A stretch of DNA of 64,000 nt, taken from the NCBI RefSeq assembly GCF_042432815.1, contig NZ_JBHLWM010000005.1, forward strand, positions 62,001 through 126,000, written 5' to 3'. Below are positions 8,385 through 17,818 of this stretch, piece by piece. Positions within the stretch are counted from its first letter, which is position 1, and each line of letters opens with the position of its first letter. The DNA is from Rhodopseudomonas telluris. Lineage in GTDB: Bacteria > Pseudomonadota > Alphaproteobacteria > Rhizobiales > Xanthobacteraceae. The notes under the pieces were generated by a model. The model ran no database searches and was not told the DNA's origin. It was given only the letters and a program-made list of their open reading frames with translations. The translations under genes and the position numbers were made by a program.

Positions 8385-9986
8385 GTGTTGGTGATGAGTG
8401 AGTCCACCGAAAAGCCCGAAGTTTTCCAGCTTCCGGCTGAGGACCCGGTGGTCGCCCCGGCCCGCAACCGGCGCGCCGCCGCTCAGCGCGTACGCGAAGC
8501 GCGCGACCGGCTGACTTCGACCAGCGGCACCCGCCCCGCCTTCGATCATGAACTGATCCGCCAATACGCCCAGACCCGGCTGTCGGCCTCCTTCGTCATC
8601 ATGCTGCTGGTGATCGCCACCGGCGCGCTGTTCGGGTTCTGGATCGACCCGATCACCGCGGCGGTCTGGGCGGTCGCGATGCTCTCCATCCACGCCGTGG
8701 TGATCCGCGGCTGCAAGCGCTTCCTGCAGGAGCCGGCGTCGCCACAGAGCACGCGGTCGTGGCACCGGCGCTTCGTGATCCTCGACCTGTTTTACGGCCT
8801 CGGCTGGACCTCCATCCTGGTTCATCCGCTGGGACTGAGCACCGTCTCCAACACGCTGCTGATGTTCCTGATGCTGCTGGTCGTCGCTGTCTCCAGCATG
8901 CTGGCGGCGAGCCTGCCGATCGCGGCGCTGGCGGCGACCGTTCCGGTGACCTGCGCGATCGCGCTCAACTTCGCGCTCGGCGGCACGCTCGACGGCTACG
9001 TGCTGGCGGCCCTGACGGTCGCGGCCGAGGCGTGCTTCGCGCTGCTGTCGCATCGCCTGCATTCGACGACGCTGGCGACGCTGGAGGCGCGCGCCGAGAA
9101 GGACGCGCTGATCGGCGAACTCGAACAGTCGAAGGCGATCTCCGACGAGGCGCGTCACCGCGCCGAGGCCGCCAACGTGGCGAAATCGCGATTCCTCGCG
9201 CAGATGAGCCACGAACTGCGCACGCCGCTCAATGCCATTCTCGGCTTCTCCGAGGTGATGAAGAGCGAGATCTTCGGCGGCCACGCCGTTCCGGTTTACA
9301 AGGATTACTCCGGCGACATTCACAATTCCGGCGTCCACCTGCTCAACCTGATCAACGAAATCCTCGATCTGTCACGCATCGAAGCCGGCCGCTACGAACT
9401 CAATGAGGAAGCGATCTCGCTGGTGCACGTGGTGAGCGACTGCCATCACCTGCTCAAGCTGCGCGCCAGCAGCCGCGGCATCACGATCCACGAAGTATTC
9501 GAGCAGGGCATGCCGCGGCTATGGGGCGACGAGCGCGCGGTGCGTCAGGTCGTGCTGAACCTGTTGTCGAATTCGATCAAGTTCACGCCGCAGGGCGGCG
9601 AGATCTGGCTCAAGGTCGGCTGGACCGCGTCCGGCGGGCAGTATCTCAGCGTCAAGGACACCGGCTCGGGAATTCCGGAAGAGGAAATTCCGATCGTACT
9701 GGCGTCGTTCGGCCAGGGCTCCAATTCGATCAAATCCGCCGAACAGGGCGCCGGCCTCGGTCTGCCGATCGCCAAGAGCCTGATCGACATGCACGGCGGC
9801 ACTTTCACGCTGAAGTCGAAGCTGCGGATCGGCACCGAGGTGATCGTCACCTTCCCGCCGGAGCGCGTGATGTCGGCGCTCGCGCCGATGGCCGACGAAG
9901 CGCCGCTGCAGCCGAGCCTCACCGAAACCGACGATCGCAGCCGCGCACGCGGCAAGCCGATCATGAATGCCGGCACCGGATTGTAG
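8385..9986 (+). CDS. membrane sensor histidine kinase, PleC/DivJ-like kinase core
   Basis: Hybrid-less sensor kinase of 533 aa. Residues about 60-220 form a membrane domain of at least six hydrophobic segments without a large periplasmic sensor. A short coiled coil leads to the DHp domain with phospho-acceptor His in 'MSHELRTPLNAILGFSEVM' (about residue 276). ATP-binding boxes: N 'QVVLNLLSNSIKF', G1 'VKDTGSGIP', G2 'GAGLGLPIAKSL'. The DHp sequence with 'SGVHLLNLINEILDLSRIEAG' resembles the PleC/DivJ/PdhS group that acts on DivK, which is an inference. Start GTG 8385 or ATG 8394. No response regulator is adjacent; two small genes follow within 45 bases and could be co-transcribed. Confidence 0.9.
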   Translation: MLVMSESTEKPEVFQLPAEDPVVAPARNRRAAAQRVREARDRLTSTSGTRPAFDHELIRQYAQTRLSASFVIMLLVIATGALFGFWIDPITAAVWAVAMLSIHAVVIRGCKRFLQEPASPQSTRSWHRRFVILDLFYGLGWTSILVHPLGLSTVSNTLLMFLMLLVVAVSSMLAASLPIAALAATVPVTCAIALNFALGGTLDGYVLAALTVAAEACFALLSHRLHSTTLATLEARAEKDALIGELEQSKAISDEARHRAEAANVAKSRFLAQMSHELRTPLNAILGFSEVMKSEIFGGHAVPVYKDYSGDIHNSGVHLLNLINEILDLSRIEAGRYELNEEAISLVHVVSDCHHLLKLRASSRGITIHEVFEQGMPRLWGDERAVRQVVLNLLSNSIKFTPQGGEIWLKVGWTASGGQYLSVKDTGSGIPEEEIPIVLASFGQGSNSIKSAEQGAGLGLPIAKSLIDMHGGTFTLKSKLRIGTEVIVTFPPERVMSALAPMADEAPLQPSLTETDDRSRARGKPIMNAGTGL

Positions 9987-10031
9987 CGATGGGGACTTGC
10001 GGAAATCATCCAATGTCCGTCACTAGCGGCT

Positions 10032-10238
10032 ATGAGCATCGAAACGCCCTGCATTGCGGTCTGCCTGATCGATCCGCAAACCAGCCTGTGCTTCGGCTGC
10101 GGCCGCACCCTGCCGGAAATCGCACGCTGGCATCGCCTCGACCGCGACGAGCGCCTCACCATCATGGCGGCGCTGCCGGCACGGATGGCCGAAGCCGGGC
10201 TCGAACCGCCCGAGCCGCGCCCGGCCCCCGCGCGCTGA
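10032..10238 (+). CDS. DUF1289 family protein
   Basis: Small cytoplasmic protein of 68 aa with the DUF1289 pattern: 'TPCIAVCLID' then 'CFGCGRT' and 'EIARW', giving four cysteines that could bind a metal, followed by a helical tail. Family function is not established; members often sit near dehydrogenases or Fe-S related genes. It begins 45 bases after the histidine kinase and ends 10 bases before the aspartic protease gene, so the three may be one transcript. Confidence 0.85.
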   Translation: MSIETPCIAVCLIDPQTSLCFGCGRTLPEIARWHRLDRDERLTIMAALPARMAEAGLEPPEPRPAPAR

Positions 10239-10248
10239 CAGGTGCCAC

Positions 10249-10779
10249 GTGAGCCGGCTGCTGCTGGTCCTGGCCGTGCTGCTGGGCACCGCCGGCGCGG
10301 TCGTGGCCTATGGCGATCCGAAGCGCATTTCCGACGCCGGCGACGCGGTTTCCACCATGGTGCGCAAGCGGGTGGCGGCGGCGACGGCCGCGGCGGCTCA
10401 CGATCGGGTGGTGCAGATTCCGCGCGGCACCGGCGGTGAATTCGCGGTGCGCGCCAAGGTGAACGGCGTCAGCGCGCCGATGGTGATCGACACCGGTGCG
10501 ACGTCGGTGGTCCTCACCTACGAGACCGCCAAGGCCGCCGGGCTGCCGCTGGAAATCCTCGATTACAACGTCGATCTCGACACGGTCGGCGGCCGCACCC
10601 GCGCCGCGAGGCTGTCGCTCGACAGCATCGCGATCGGCAAGCTGGTGGAGCGCTCGGTGCCGGCCCTGGTGGTCCCGCGCGGCCAGATGAAGACCAACCT
10701 GCTCGGCATGAGCTTCCTCGACCGGCTGGAGAGCTGGGAGGTGCGCGCCGATCAGCTTCGGCTGCACGGCTATCCGTAG
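10249..10779 (+). CDS. clan AA aspartic protease-like protein (TIGR02281 type)
   Basis: Retropepsin-like protein of 176 aa with an N-terminal membrane anchor (about residues 2-20, LLLVLAVLLGTAGAVVAYG) and a periplasmic domain. The catalytic motif is 'MVIDTGATSVVLT', and 'NLLGMSFLDRLESWEV' is the expected C-terminal signature. One DTG motif means the active enzyme would be a dimer. The start is GTG at 10249, ten bases after the DUF1289 stop. It converges on dusA with only eight bases between stops. Substrates of this bacterial group are unknown. Confidence 0.85.
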   Translation: MSRLLLVLAVLLGTAGAVVAYGDPKRISDAGDAVSTMVRKRVAAATAAAAHDRVVQIPRGTGGEFAVRAKVNGVSAPMVIDTGATSVVLTYETAKAAGLPLEILDYNVDLDTVGGRTRAARLSLDSIAIGKLVERSVPALVVPRGQMKTNLLGMSFLDRLESWEVRADQLRLHGYP

Positions 10780-10787
10780 CCGCGCGC

Positions 10788-11780
10788 TCAGGCCGCCTCG
10801 GCCGACGCCCTATCGGTGACGGCGACCATCGCCTTCAGCAGCACGCTGGCATCGGCATCCGGCCGAACGCCGAATTCCGACAGATAGCGGCGGAACGCGC
10901 GCGCGCCGGGCACGCCCTGATACGCGCCGATCAGATGCCGGGTGATCGCGTGCAGCCGCAGGCCCTGCGCGAGCTGACGCTCGATATACGGGATCAGCGC
11001 CTCAAGCGCGTCCTTCATGGTCGGATACGGCCGCTCCTCGCCGAACAGCTCCGGATCGACATCGAGCAACCGCCACGGATCCTGATAGGCGGCGCGGCCG
11101 AGCATCACGCCATCGACATGGGCGAGATGCAGCTTCGCCTCGGCGATGCTCTTGATGCCGCCGTTGATGATGATCGGGACAGTCGGCATCGCCTGCTTGA
11201 GGCGATAGACGCGATCGTAGTCGAGCGGCGGGATATCGCGGTTTTCCTTCGGCGACAGGCCGTTCAGCCAGGCCTTGCGGGCGTGCACGATCAGCGCATC
11301 GACCCCGGCGGCGACCACCGCGCGCGCCAGCGCGTCGAGCGCGACTTCCGGGTCCTGATCGTCGATGCCGATGCGGCATTTGACCGTTACCGGCACCTTC
11401 ACCGCGGCCTTCATGGCTGCGACGCAATCGGCGACGAGCTGCGGCTCCGCCATCAGGCAGGCGCCGAACCGCCCCTCCTTCACGCGATCCGACGGACAGC
11501 CGACATTGATGTTGATCTCGTCGTAGCCGAAATCCTCGCCGATCTTCGCGCAGGTCGCGAGGTCGCGCGGATCGGAGCCGCCGAGCTGCAGCGCGACCGG
11601 ATGCTCCGCCGGATCGAACCCGAGCAGCCGATGCCGATCGCCATGAATGATCGCGCCGGTCGTGACCATCTCGGTGTAGAGCCGCGCCCGCTTCGTCAGC
11701 AGCCGATGGAACACGCGGCAGTGCGTATCACTCCAGTCCATCATCGGAGCGGTACAGAATCTAAATGCCTGACTGGTCAC
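10788..11780 (-). CDS. dusA: tRNA-dihydrouridine synthase A
   Basis: FMN enzyme that reduces uridine 20/20a in the tRNA D-loop using NADPH. The TIM-barrel shows 'TAPMMDWSD' at the N-terminus, the catalytic Cys in 'NVGCPSDRVKEGRFGACLM', the FMN-phosphate loop 'INGGIKS', and 'DGVMLGRAAYQDPW'. The spacing and the SDRV motif identify the DusA subgroup rather than DusB/C. The start is GTG at 11780, giving 330 aa and the usual short N-terminus; the ribosome site is weak. The gene is alone between a convergent protease gene and the tail of the efflux operon on the same strand. Confidence 0.93.
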   Translation of the reverse strand: MTSQAFRFCTAPMMDWSDTHCRVFHRLLTKRARLYTEMVTTGAIIHGDRHRLLGFDPAEHPVALQLGGSDPRDLATCAKIGEDFGYDEININVGCPSDRVKEGRFGACLMAEPQLVADCVAAMKAAVKVPVTVKCRIGIDDQDPEVALDALARAVVAAGVDALIVHARKAWLNGLSPKENRDIPPLDYDRVYRLKQAMPTVPIIINGGIKSIAEAKLHLAHVDGVMLGRAAYQDPWRLLDVDPELFGEERPYPTMKDALEALIPYIERQLAQGLRLHAITRHLIGAYQGVPGARAFRRYLSEFGVRPDADASVLLKAMVAVTDRASAEAA

Positions 11781-11887
11781 ACGTTTTCCGGCCGGTTGAG
11801 GTGGGTCGCGTTTCTCCCCGCTGTCTTACGCCATCTCGCGGCGTTTTTGTATCTCCGGAACGGACCGATGGGGCCAGGCCGCTCCGA

Positions 11888-14800
11888 TCACGCCGGATGG
11901 ACCACAGGCTCTGCTGTTGCCTCTTCGACATCGGCCGAATGCATCTTGGCCAACAGAACGTAGGCCGCAGGGACCACGTAGAGCGTGAACAGGGTTCCGA
12001 TCGCAAGCCCGGTGCCGATCACCAGCCCGAGATTGTAGCGCGCGGACGCGCCCGCGCCGGAGGCGATGATCAGCGGAACTACGCCGAGCACCATGGCGGC
12101 CGTGGTCATCAGGATCGGCCGAAGGCGAAGCGTCGCCGCCGCGATGATCGCGTCCCGTTTCGATTTGCCGGCGATCTGCTCCTCGTTTGCGACCTCGAGC
12201 ATCAGGATGCCGTGCTTGCTGATCAAGCCCATCAGAGTGGTCAGGCCGACCTGGGTGTAGATGTTGATGCTCGCACCGCCGATACCAAGGCTGATGAAGA
12301 TCAGCGCGCCGGCGAGCGACATCGGGACCGACAGCAGGATCACGATCGGATCGCGGAAACTGTTGAACAGCGCCGCGAGCGACAGGAAGATCACGATCAG
12401 CGCGAACGCGAAGGTAGTGACGAAGCCGCCGCTCTCCTGAACATACTGCCGGGATGCGCCGCCGAAGTCGATCGTATAGCCCGCCGGCAGGGTGCGCTTG
12501 GCCAGATCCTTCAAGGCCGCAATCGCATCGCCGGTCGCGATTCCCGGCGCGACGACGCCCGCGATCGTTGCGGCATTGACCTGCTGGAAGTGATTGAGCG
12601 ATTCCGGAACGGTCTTCTTCTGAATGCGCGCGACCGTTGACAGCGGCACCATCGTGTTATCAGACGCACGGATATAATAATCGAGCACCTGGTCGGTGTT
12701 CAGCCGCGCCTCCTGTTTCACCTGCGGAATCACCTTGTAGGAGCGTCCGTCGAGGCTGAAGTAGTTCACATAGCCACCGCCCAGCAGGCTGGACAAGGCG
12801 GAGCCGACGTCGCTCATCTTGAGACCGAGCAACGAGGTCTTCTCGCGATCGATGACGACCGAGGCGCGCGGCTGGTCGATCTTCAGATCGTTATTAAGGA
12901 AGATGAACAGGCCGGTGTTCAGCGCGTCCTGCATGAATTTGTCGGCGACGCTGTTGAGCTTGTCGAAGCCGTCGGAAGTGCCGATCACAACCTGCATCGG
13001 CAGACCGTTCGACCCCGGCAGCGGCGACTGCTGGAACGCGACGATCTTCTGACCGGCGATCTCGTTCAGCTCCTGCTGGATCATCGGCTGAAGCGTCTTC
13101 GTCGTCGCCCCGCGCTGATCCCACGGCTTGAGCACCCAACCCGCGATGCTGGTGCTCTGCGCCTCCACCTGAAACACCGCCTCAGTCTCGGCATGCTTCT
13201 TGAACGTCTCGTACGCCTGCTGGGTGTAGAGCAGCTTCTGCTGCAGGGTCGCATCCGGCGCAGACACGCTCTGCGCCAGGATAATGCCCTGATCCTCTTC
13301 CGGGGCGAGTTCGCTCTGCGAAGAGGTGTAGAGCCAGTACACGCTGCCCAGGATCAGAACGGCGAACACCGTGATCACCGGAAGATAATTCAGCGCGCCG
13401 GCAAGCGAGCGGGAATATGCGGCCGTCACCCGCCCCATCACCCGGTCGACCGCGAGCACCATGCGGGATTCGAGATCGCCGCCGGCGTGATCCACCGGCT
13501 TGAGCATGTTGGCTGACATCATCGGCGTCAGCGTCAGCGCGACAATGGCCGAGATCGTCACCGCGCCCACCAGCGTGAAGGCGAACTCGGTGAACAGCGC
13601 GCCGGTGAGGCCGCCCTGGAAGCCGATCGGAACGTACACGGCGATCAGCACGACGGTCATCGCGATGATCGGATTGGCGAGCTGCCGCGCGGCGGCGAAC
13701 GCCGCCTGGCGCGCGGTCATCCCCTCTTCCATATGATGATTGACGCTCTCCACCACGATGATCGCATCATCGACGACAAGCCCGATCGCGAGCACGAGCG
13801 CCAACAGCGTCAGCAGATTGATGCTGAAGCCGAACACCAGCATCATCAGGAAGGTGCCGACCAGCGACAGCGGGATCGCGATCACCGGAATCAATACGGA
13901 GCGCCACGACCCGAGGAACGCGAACACCACCAGCGTCACGATCACCAGCGCCTCCACCAGCGTATGGATCACTTCGCTGATCGAGCTGTTGACGAACTCG
14001 GAGCTGTCGTAGATCACCCCCATCGTCAGCCCGTTGGGTAACTGCTGTTCGATCCCGGGCAGCGCCGCGCGCACACCCTTGATGACGTCGAGCAAATTGG
14101 CGGTCGGCGCGATCTGGATTCCGATGTAGACGGACTGCCGCCCATTGAACATCGTGGCGGATTCGTAGTCGTCCGAGCCGAGCGTCACGTTGGCGACGTC
14201 CTGCAGCCGAACGATCGCGCCGTTGGCCTGCTTGACGATCAGCTTCTTGAACTCGTCCACGCTGTGCAGGCTGGTGGACGCTGTCAGGTTGACCTGCACC
14301 ATCTGGCCCTTGGTGTTGCCGAGGCTCGCGATGTAGTCGTTGTTACTGAGCGCGGTCGAGACGTCGCTCGCCGTCACCCCGTAGGCCGCGAGCCGGATCG
14401 GATCGAGCCACGCCCGCATCGCGAAGGTCTTGCTGCCGAGCAATTCGGCCGTCTGCACGCCCTCCACCGACTGCAACTTCGGCTGCACCACGCGCAGCAG
14501 ATAGTCCGTGATCTGGTTGCTCGCGATCACGTCGCTGCGGAAACCGATATACATCGAGTCGATCGTCTGCCCGACCTTCACGGTCAGGACCGGCTGCTGG
14601 GTGCCGGACGGCAACTGGTTGAGCACCGAATTGACCTTGGTGTTGATCTCGGTGAGCGCCTTGCCGGTGTCGTAGTTGAGCCGCAGGTTGATCGAGATGG
14701 TGCTCGTGCCCGTCGTACTGGTCGACGTCATGTAGTCGATCCCGTTCGCCTGGGCGACGGCGTTCTCCAAGGGCTGCGTGATGAAGCCGGCGACGACATC

Positions 14801-14971
14801 GGGATCGGCGCCCGGGTAGGACGTGGTCACCGTGACGATCGCATTCTGCGTCCGTGGATATTGCAGGATCGGCATCCCGCTCATCGCGCGCAAGCCGAGC
14901 ACGAGGATCATCACGCTGACCACGATGGCCAGCACAGGCCGGCGGATGAAGATGTCGGTGAAGGACGCCAT
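11888..14971 (-). CDS. RND multidrug efflux pump, inner-membrane subunit (HAE1 type)
   Basis: Proton-driven drug exporter of 1027 aa, an AcrB/MexB relative. Twelve transmembrane segments in two homologous halves, each with a large periplasmic loop. Starts with the family signature 'MASFTDIFIRRPVLA'; the TM4 proton-relay pair is in 'GLVVDDAIIVVE', and 'PMMSANML' ends the first half. This is the third gene of an operon OMP-adaptor-RND; it begins 11 bases after the adaptor stop, with GGAG upstream of ATG 14971. The absence of metal-site motifs and the family signature argue for organic substrates rather than metals. Likely repressed by the divergent TetR at 17819. Confidence 0.93.
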   Translation of the reverse strand: MASFTDIFIRRPVLAIVVSVMILVLGLRAMSGMPILQYPRTQNAIVTVTTSYPGADPDVVAGFITQPLENAVAQANGIDYMTSTSTTGTSTISINLRLNYDTGKALTEINTKVNSVLNQLPSGTQQPVLTVKVGQTIDSMYIGFRSDVIASNQITDYLLRVVQPKLQSVEGVQTAELLGSKTFAMRAWLDPIRLAAYGVTASDVSTALSNNDYIASLGNTKGQMVQVNLTASTSLHSVDEFKKLIVKQANGAIVRLQDVANVTLGSDDYESATMFNGRQSVYIGIQIAPTANLLDVIKGVRAALPGIEQQLPNGLTMGVIYDSSEFVNSSISEVIHTLVEALVIVTLVVFAFLGSWRSVLIPVIAIPLSLVGTFLMMLVFGFSINLLTLLALVLAIGLVVDDAIIVVESVNHHMEEGMTARQAAFAAARQLANPIIAMTVVLIAVYVPIGFQGGLTGALFTEFAFTLVGAVTISAIVALTLTPMMSANMLKPVDHAGGDLESRMVLAVDRVMGRVTAAYSRSLAGALNYLPVITVFAVLILGSVYWLYTSSQSELAPEEDQGIILAQSVSAPDATLQQKLLYTQQAYETFKKHAETEAVFQVEAQSTSIAGWVLKPWDQRGATTKTLQPMIQQELNEIAGQKIVAFQQSPLPGSNGLPMQVVIGTSDGFDKLNSVADKFMQDALNTGLFIFLNNDLKIDQPRASVVIDREKTSLLGLKMSDVGSALSSLLGGGYVNYFSLDGRSYKVIPQVKQEARLNTDQVLDYYIRASDNTMVPLSTVARIQKKTVPESLNHFQQVNAATIAGVVAPGIATGDAIAALKDLAKRTLPAGYTIDFGGASRQYVQESGGFVTTFAFALIVIFLSLAALFNSFRDPIVILLSVPMSLAGALIFISLGIGGASINIYTQVGLTTLMGLISKHGILMLEVANEEQIAGKSKRDAIIAAATLRLRPILMTTAAMVLGVVPLIIASGAGASARYNLGLVIGTGLAIGTLFTLYVVPAAYVLLAKMHSADVEEATAEPVVHPA

Positions 14972-14982
14972 GGGAGCTCCGC

Positions 14983-16104
14983 TCAGCGGTCGACGATCGT
15001 GGGATTGGCGTCATCCGTCGGGACGACGGCGTTGTTCACCTTGACCTGCGAACCGTTGTGCAGCTTCATCTGCCCGGCGATCACCACCTGATCGCCCGCC
15101 TGTACGCCGGAGGTGACGGCGATCTGATCGCCGCGTGTCTCGCCGGTTTTGACGAACACCTGCTTCACGGCCAGTCCGGTGCTGGAGCCGTCCTTTTTCT
15201 CGACCAGGAAAACGACGTCGCCATAGGGATTCTCGCTGATGGCGGTCTGCGGCAGGGTCACGAATCCAGCGGGATCGCCGATCAGGATCTCCACGGTGGC
15301 GAACATGCCCGGGACGAGCCGATGGTCGGCATTGGCGAACTCGGCCCGCACCTGAACGTTGCGCGATGTACTATCGACCTTCGGACTGATCGCGGTGATG
15401 GTACCGTCGAAGGCGGCGTCGGGGTACGTATCGACGCGCGCCTTCACGCTCTGCCCCGACCTGACGTTGGCGAGCGCCTGTTGCGGCAGATAGAAATCGA
15501 CAAATACCGGGTCGAGCGACTGCAGCGTGACCACTGTGGTGCCGGCGCTGACATATTGGCCGAGATCGACCGAGCGAATCCCGAGCCGACCCGAGAATGG
15601 CGCCGTCAGGATCTTCTTGTTGACGATTGCCTGCTGCTGCGCCACCTGGGCGATGGCTTTCTTCAAGTTGGCGGCATCGCTGTCGATCGTGGCCTGGCTG
15701 ACGGCGTGGATCTTGATCTGCTCCTGATCGCGCCTGAGGACGATCCCATTGAGATCGGCCGTCGCCTTGAGTGAGTCGAGATTGGCGATATCGTCATCGG
15801 CGCGCAGCCGCATCAGCACCTGACCTTCCCGAACATCATCGCCTGACTTGAAGTTCAGCTCGGTCACCGTTCCGGAGGTCTCGAGCGCCAGGTCGGCGCC
15901 CTTCTCGGCGCGCACGCTGCCGACCGCCTTGATGGTGGTCTGCCAGGGCGTCATCGTGGCCTGCGTCGTCGCCACGGTCTGCGGCGGATCGCGTAGCGAG
16001 GCGAGCGCCTGCTTGATCATGCTCGCCTTGAACGTCTGAAAGCCATACAGCGCGCCGAACACGAGGCCGACGGCGGCCAGCATGATGATCATACGTTTCT
16101 TCAT
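14983..16104 (-). CDS. efflux periplasmic adaptor (membrane fusion protein)
   Basis: Adaptor of 373 aa that links the RND pump to the outer-membrane channel. The N-terminal segment (residues about 5-25) is an uncleaved anchor rather than a lipoprotein signal. The order of domains is lipoyl half 'TVTELNFKSGDDVREGQ', an alpha-hairpin (about residues 100-150) with the second lipoyl half 'APFSGRLGIRSVDLGQYV', a beta-barrel, and the membrane-proximal domain 'SGVQAGDQVVIAGQMKL'. AGGAGAG lies seven bases upstream of ATG 16104. It follows the OMP gene by 61 bases and precedes the pump by 11. Confidence 0.92.
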   Translation of the reverse strand: MKKRMIIMLAAVGLVFGALYGFQTFKASMIKQALASLRDPPQTVATTQATMTPWQTTIKAVGSVRAEKGADLALETSGTVTELNFKSGDDVREGQVLMRLRADDDIANLDSLKATADLNGIVLRRDQEQIKIHAVSQATIDSDAANLKKAIAQVAQQQAIVNKKILTAPFSGRLGIRSVDLGQYVSAGTTVVTLQSLDPVFVDFYLPQQALANVRSGQSVKARVDTYPDAAFDGTITAISPKVDSTSRNVQVRAEFANADHRLVPGMFATVEILIGDPAGFVTLPQTAISENPYGDVVFLVEKKDGSSTGLAVKQVFVKTGETRGDQIAVTSGVQAGDQVVIAGQMKLHNGSQVKVNNAVVPTDDANPTIVDR

Positions 16105-16165
16105 TCGTATCTCTCCTGTCCGCCGGCGATCAGCGGCTGGCGCTCAGTCTTCGCGGACGATCCGA

Positions 16166-17704
16166 TCAATGATCCTGAAACAAGCCCGCCCGCGTGCGAG
16201 GGACGGCCTGCGCGGTCTCATCCATGCGATTCCACCAGCCGCCGCCGAGCGCCTGGTACAACGCCGCCGTGTCGCTGAAGCGCGACGCTTGTGCCTTGAC
16301 GCGGGCGATGACCGCCTGCTGATAGTTCTGCTGCGCGGTGAGCACGGAAGGATAGGTCACGGCGCCGGACAGGTACTGCGAGCGCGCGATCTTCAGATTG
16401 TCCTGAGCGGCGCGCTCATAGGCGAGTTGTGCTTTCAGCGTTTTGGCATCGGCCTGAATGGCGCGCAGCGAGTCCGCGACGTTCTGGAACGCCGTGATCA
16501 CCGTGCTCTTGTAGCTGGCGAAGGCCTGCTCGCGCAGCGCGATCGCCGCCTCCTTGTCGTGGAACAGCGTGCCGCCGTCGAACACCGTCTGGGCGACGCT
16601 GCCCGCGACGCTCCAGGCCGCCGAACTCGGCGAGAACAGCTTGTCGGGTGTCAGGCTGGAGCCGCCGAAACTGCCGGTGATCTTCACCTGCGGCAGCATA
16701 TTGGCGATATCGACGCCGACGGTGGCGGTCGCCTTGTGCAAACTGGCCTCGGCCGAAGCGATGTCGGGTCGCTGGCGCACCAGCGCGGACGGCACGCTGA
16801 CCGGCAGATTGCGCGGTAGCGTCAGACTGGCAAGGCTGACGTGCTCGCCCCGATCCTGGCTGGGCAGCCGTCCAAGATAGGCCATCAACTGATTGCGCTG
16901 CTGCGCCAGTTGCTTTTCCAGAGGCGGCAAGGTCGCCTGCGTCTGGGCCAAGGTCGATTGCTGCGACAGCACGTCCGAGCGCGCCACCGCGCCGAGGTCG
17001 AACTGACGCTGGACGAGCGTGAGCTGCTCCTGCTCCGACTTGATGATGTCGTTGGTGGCGTCGATCTGGGCCCGAAGCGAGGCGTCATTGATCGCCGCCG
17101 TCACGACGTTCGCGGTGAGACTGAGATAGCTCGCTTCGAGCTGGAAGCGCTGATAGTCCGCCTGCGCCTGCAGCGCCTCGATCTGGCGGCGCGTGCCGCC
17201 CCAGACGTCGAGCGCGTAGCTGACGCTGACATTGGCATTGTAGAGATTGAACAGGCTGCCCGAGCCGGTCTGGCCGAGCGTGGCGGGCGACACCAACTCC
17301 CGGGTCGCACTGCTGCTCGCGGAGATCTGGGGAAACAGCGCCCCCTGTTCGGCCAGCACATTCTCGCGGGCGGCCCGCAGCGCGGCCTGCGCCCCTGCGA
17401 TGTCGGGATGGTTCTGGATCGCCTCGGCGACGAAGTCGTTGATCTGCCGGTTGCGAAAGATCGACCACCAGTCCCCGGGCAGATCGCGGCCCGTACTGAA
17501 GGCCTGCGCCTCCCCGGCATGCGTCTCCGCCGAACTGGTTGGCGGCAGGCTGGTTTCCCTGACGTACCCGGTAACCGCAGGGGCCTCCAGCGGGACAAAG
17601 TCGGGCCCGGCCATGCACCCCGCCAGCAGCAGCAGGGAGACCTGACTGGCAGCCCTCCCCGCCCACAACCCGAACGCGCTAGCCTCGTGCTTCTTTAGAA
17701 TCAT
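16166..17704 (-). CDS. outer-membrane efflux channel, NodT/OprM family lipoprotein
   Basis: TolC-like channel of 512 aa and first gene of the efflux operon. The lipobox LAGC in 'LLLLAGCMAGPDF' marks a lipoprotein; two OEP repeats follow, at roughly residues 75-270 and 290-480, with long coiled-coil helices. The N-terminal motif 'GPDFVPLEAP' is the usual start of the mature NodT family. ATG 17704 is 19 bases from a strong palindrome at 17723-17746, so the promoter and the operator must overlap. Presence of its own channel makes this a self-contained tripartite pump. Confidence 0.92.
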   Translation of the reverse strand: MILKKHEASAFGLWAGRAASQVSLLLLAGCMAGPDFVPLEAPAVTGYVRETSLPPTSSAETHAGEAQAFSTGRDLPGDWWSIFRNRQINDFVAEAIQNHPDIAGAQAALRAARENVLAEQGALFPQISASSSATRELVSPATLGQTGSGSLFNLYNANVSVSYALDVWGGTRRQIEALQAQADYQRFQLEASYLSLTANVVTAAINDASLRAQIDATNDIIKSEQEQLTLVQRQFDLGAVARSDVLSQQSTLAQTQATLPPLEKQLAQQRNQLMAYLGRLPSQDRGEHVSLASLTLPRNLPVSVPSALVRQRPDIASAEASLHKATATVGVDIANMLPQVKITGSFGGSSLTPDKLFSPSSAAWSVAGSVAQTVFDGGTLFHDKEAAIALREQAFASYKSTVITAFQNVADSLRAIQADAKTLKAQLAYERAAQDNLKIARSQYLSGAVTYPSVLTAQQNYQQAVIARVKAQASRFSDTAALYQALGGGWWNRMDETAQAVPRTRAGLFQDH

Positions 17705-17722
17705 GGCGGCCGAAACTTTTAG

Positions 17723-17746
17723 AAACTAAACTGTACAGTTCAGTTT
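17723..17746. promoter_or_regulatory. TetR-type operator 1 between the efflux operon and its regulator
   Basis: 24-base palindrome with arms AAACTAAACTGT and ACAGTTCAGTTT, matching at 22 of 24 positions. It lies 19 bases upstream of the OMP gene and ends at the first in-frame ATG (17747) of the TetR gene. It shares the GTTCAGTT half-site with operator 2. Confidence 0.75.
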
Positions 17747-17778
17747 ATGGTTAGACCGCACTTTTGGGGGAGTCAATA

Positions 17779-17799
17779 TGAACCGAACCGTTCAGTTCA
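17779..17799. promoter_or_regulatory. TetR-type operator 2
   Basis: 21-base palindrome with arms TGAACCGAAC and GTTCAGTTCA around one central base, one symmetric mismatch pair. Its centre is 54 bases from that of operator 1, about five helical turns, so both could be occupied on one face of the DNA. Autoregulation of the TetR gene is implied. Confidence 0.65.
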
Positions 17800-17818
17800 A
17801 TTCAATTTCGCCACGCCG

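Noticed and set aside
11828..11848. Small stem ACGCC/GGCGT followed by T-run on the + strand
   Set aside because: Only 5 bp, and no + strand gene ends nearby, so a terminator here has no purpose.
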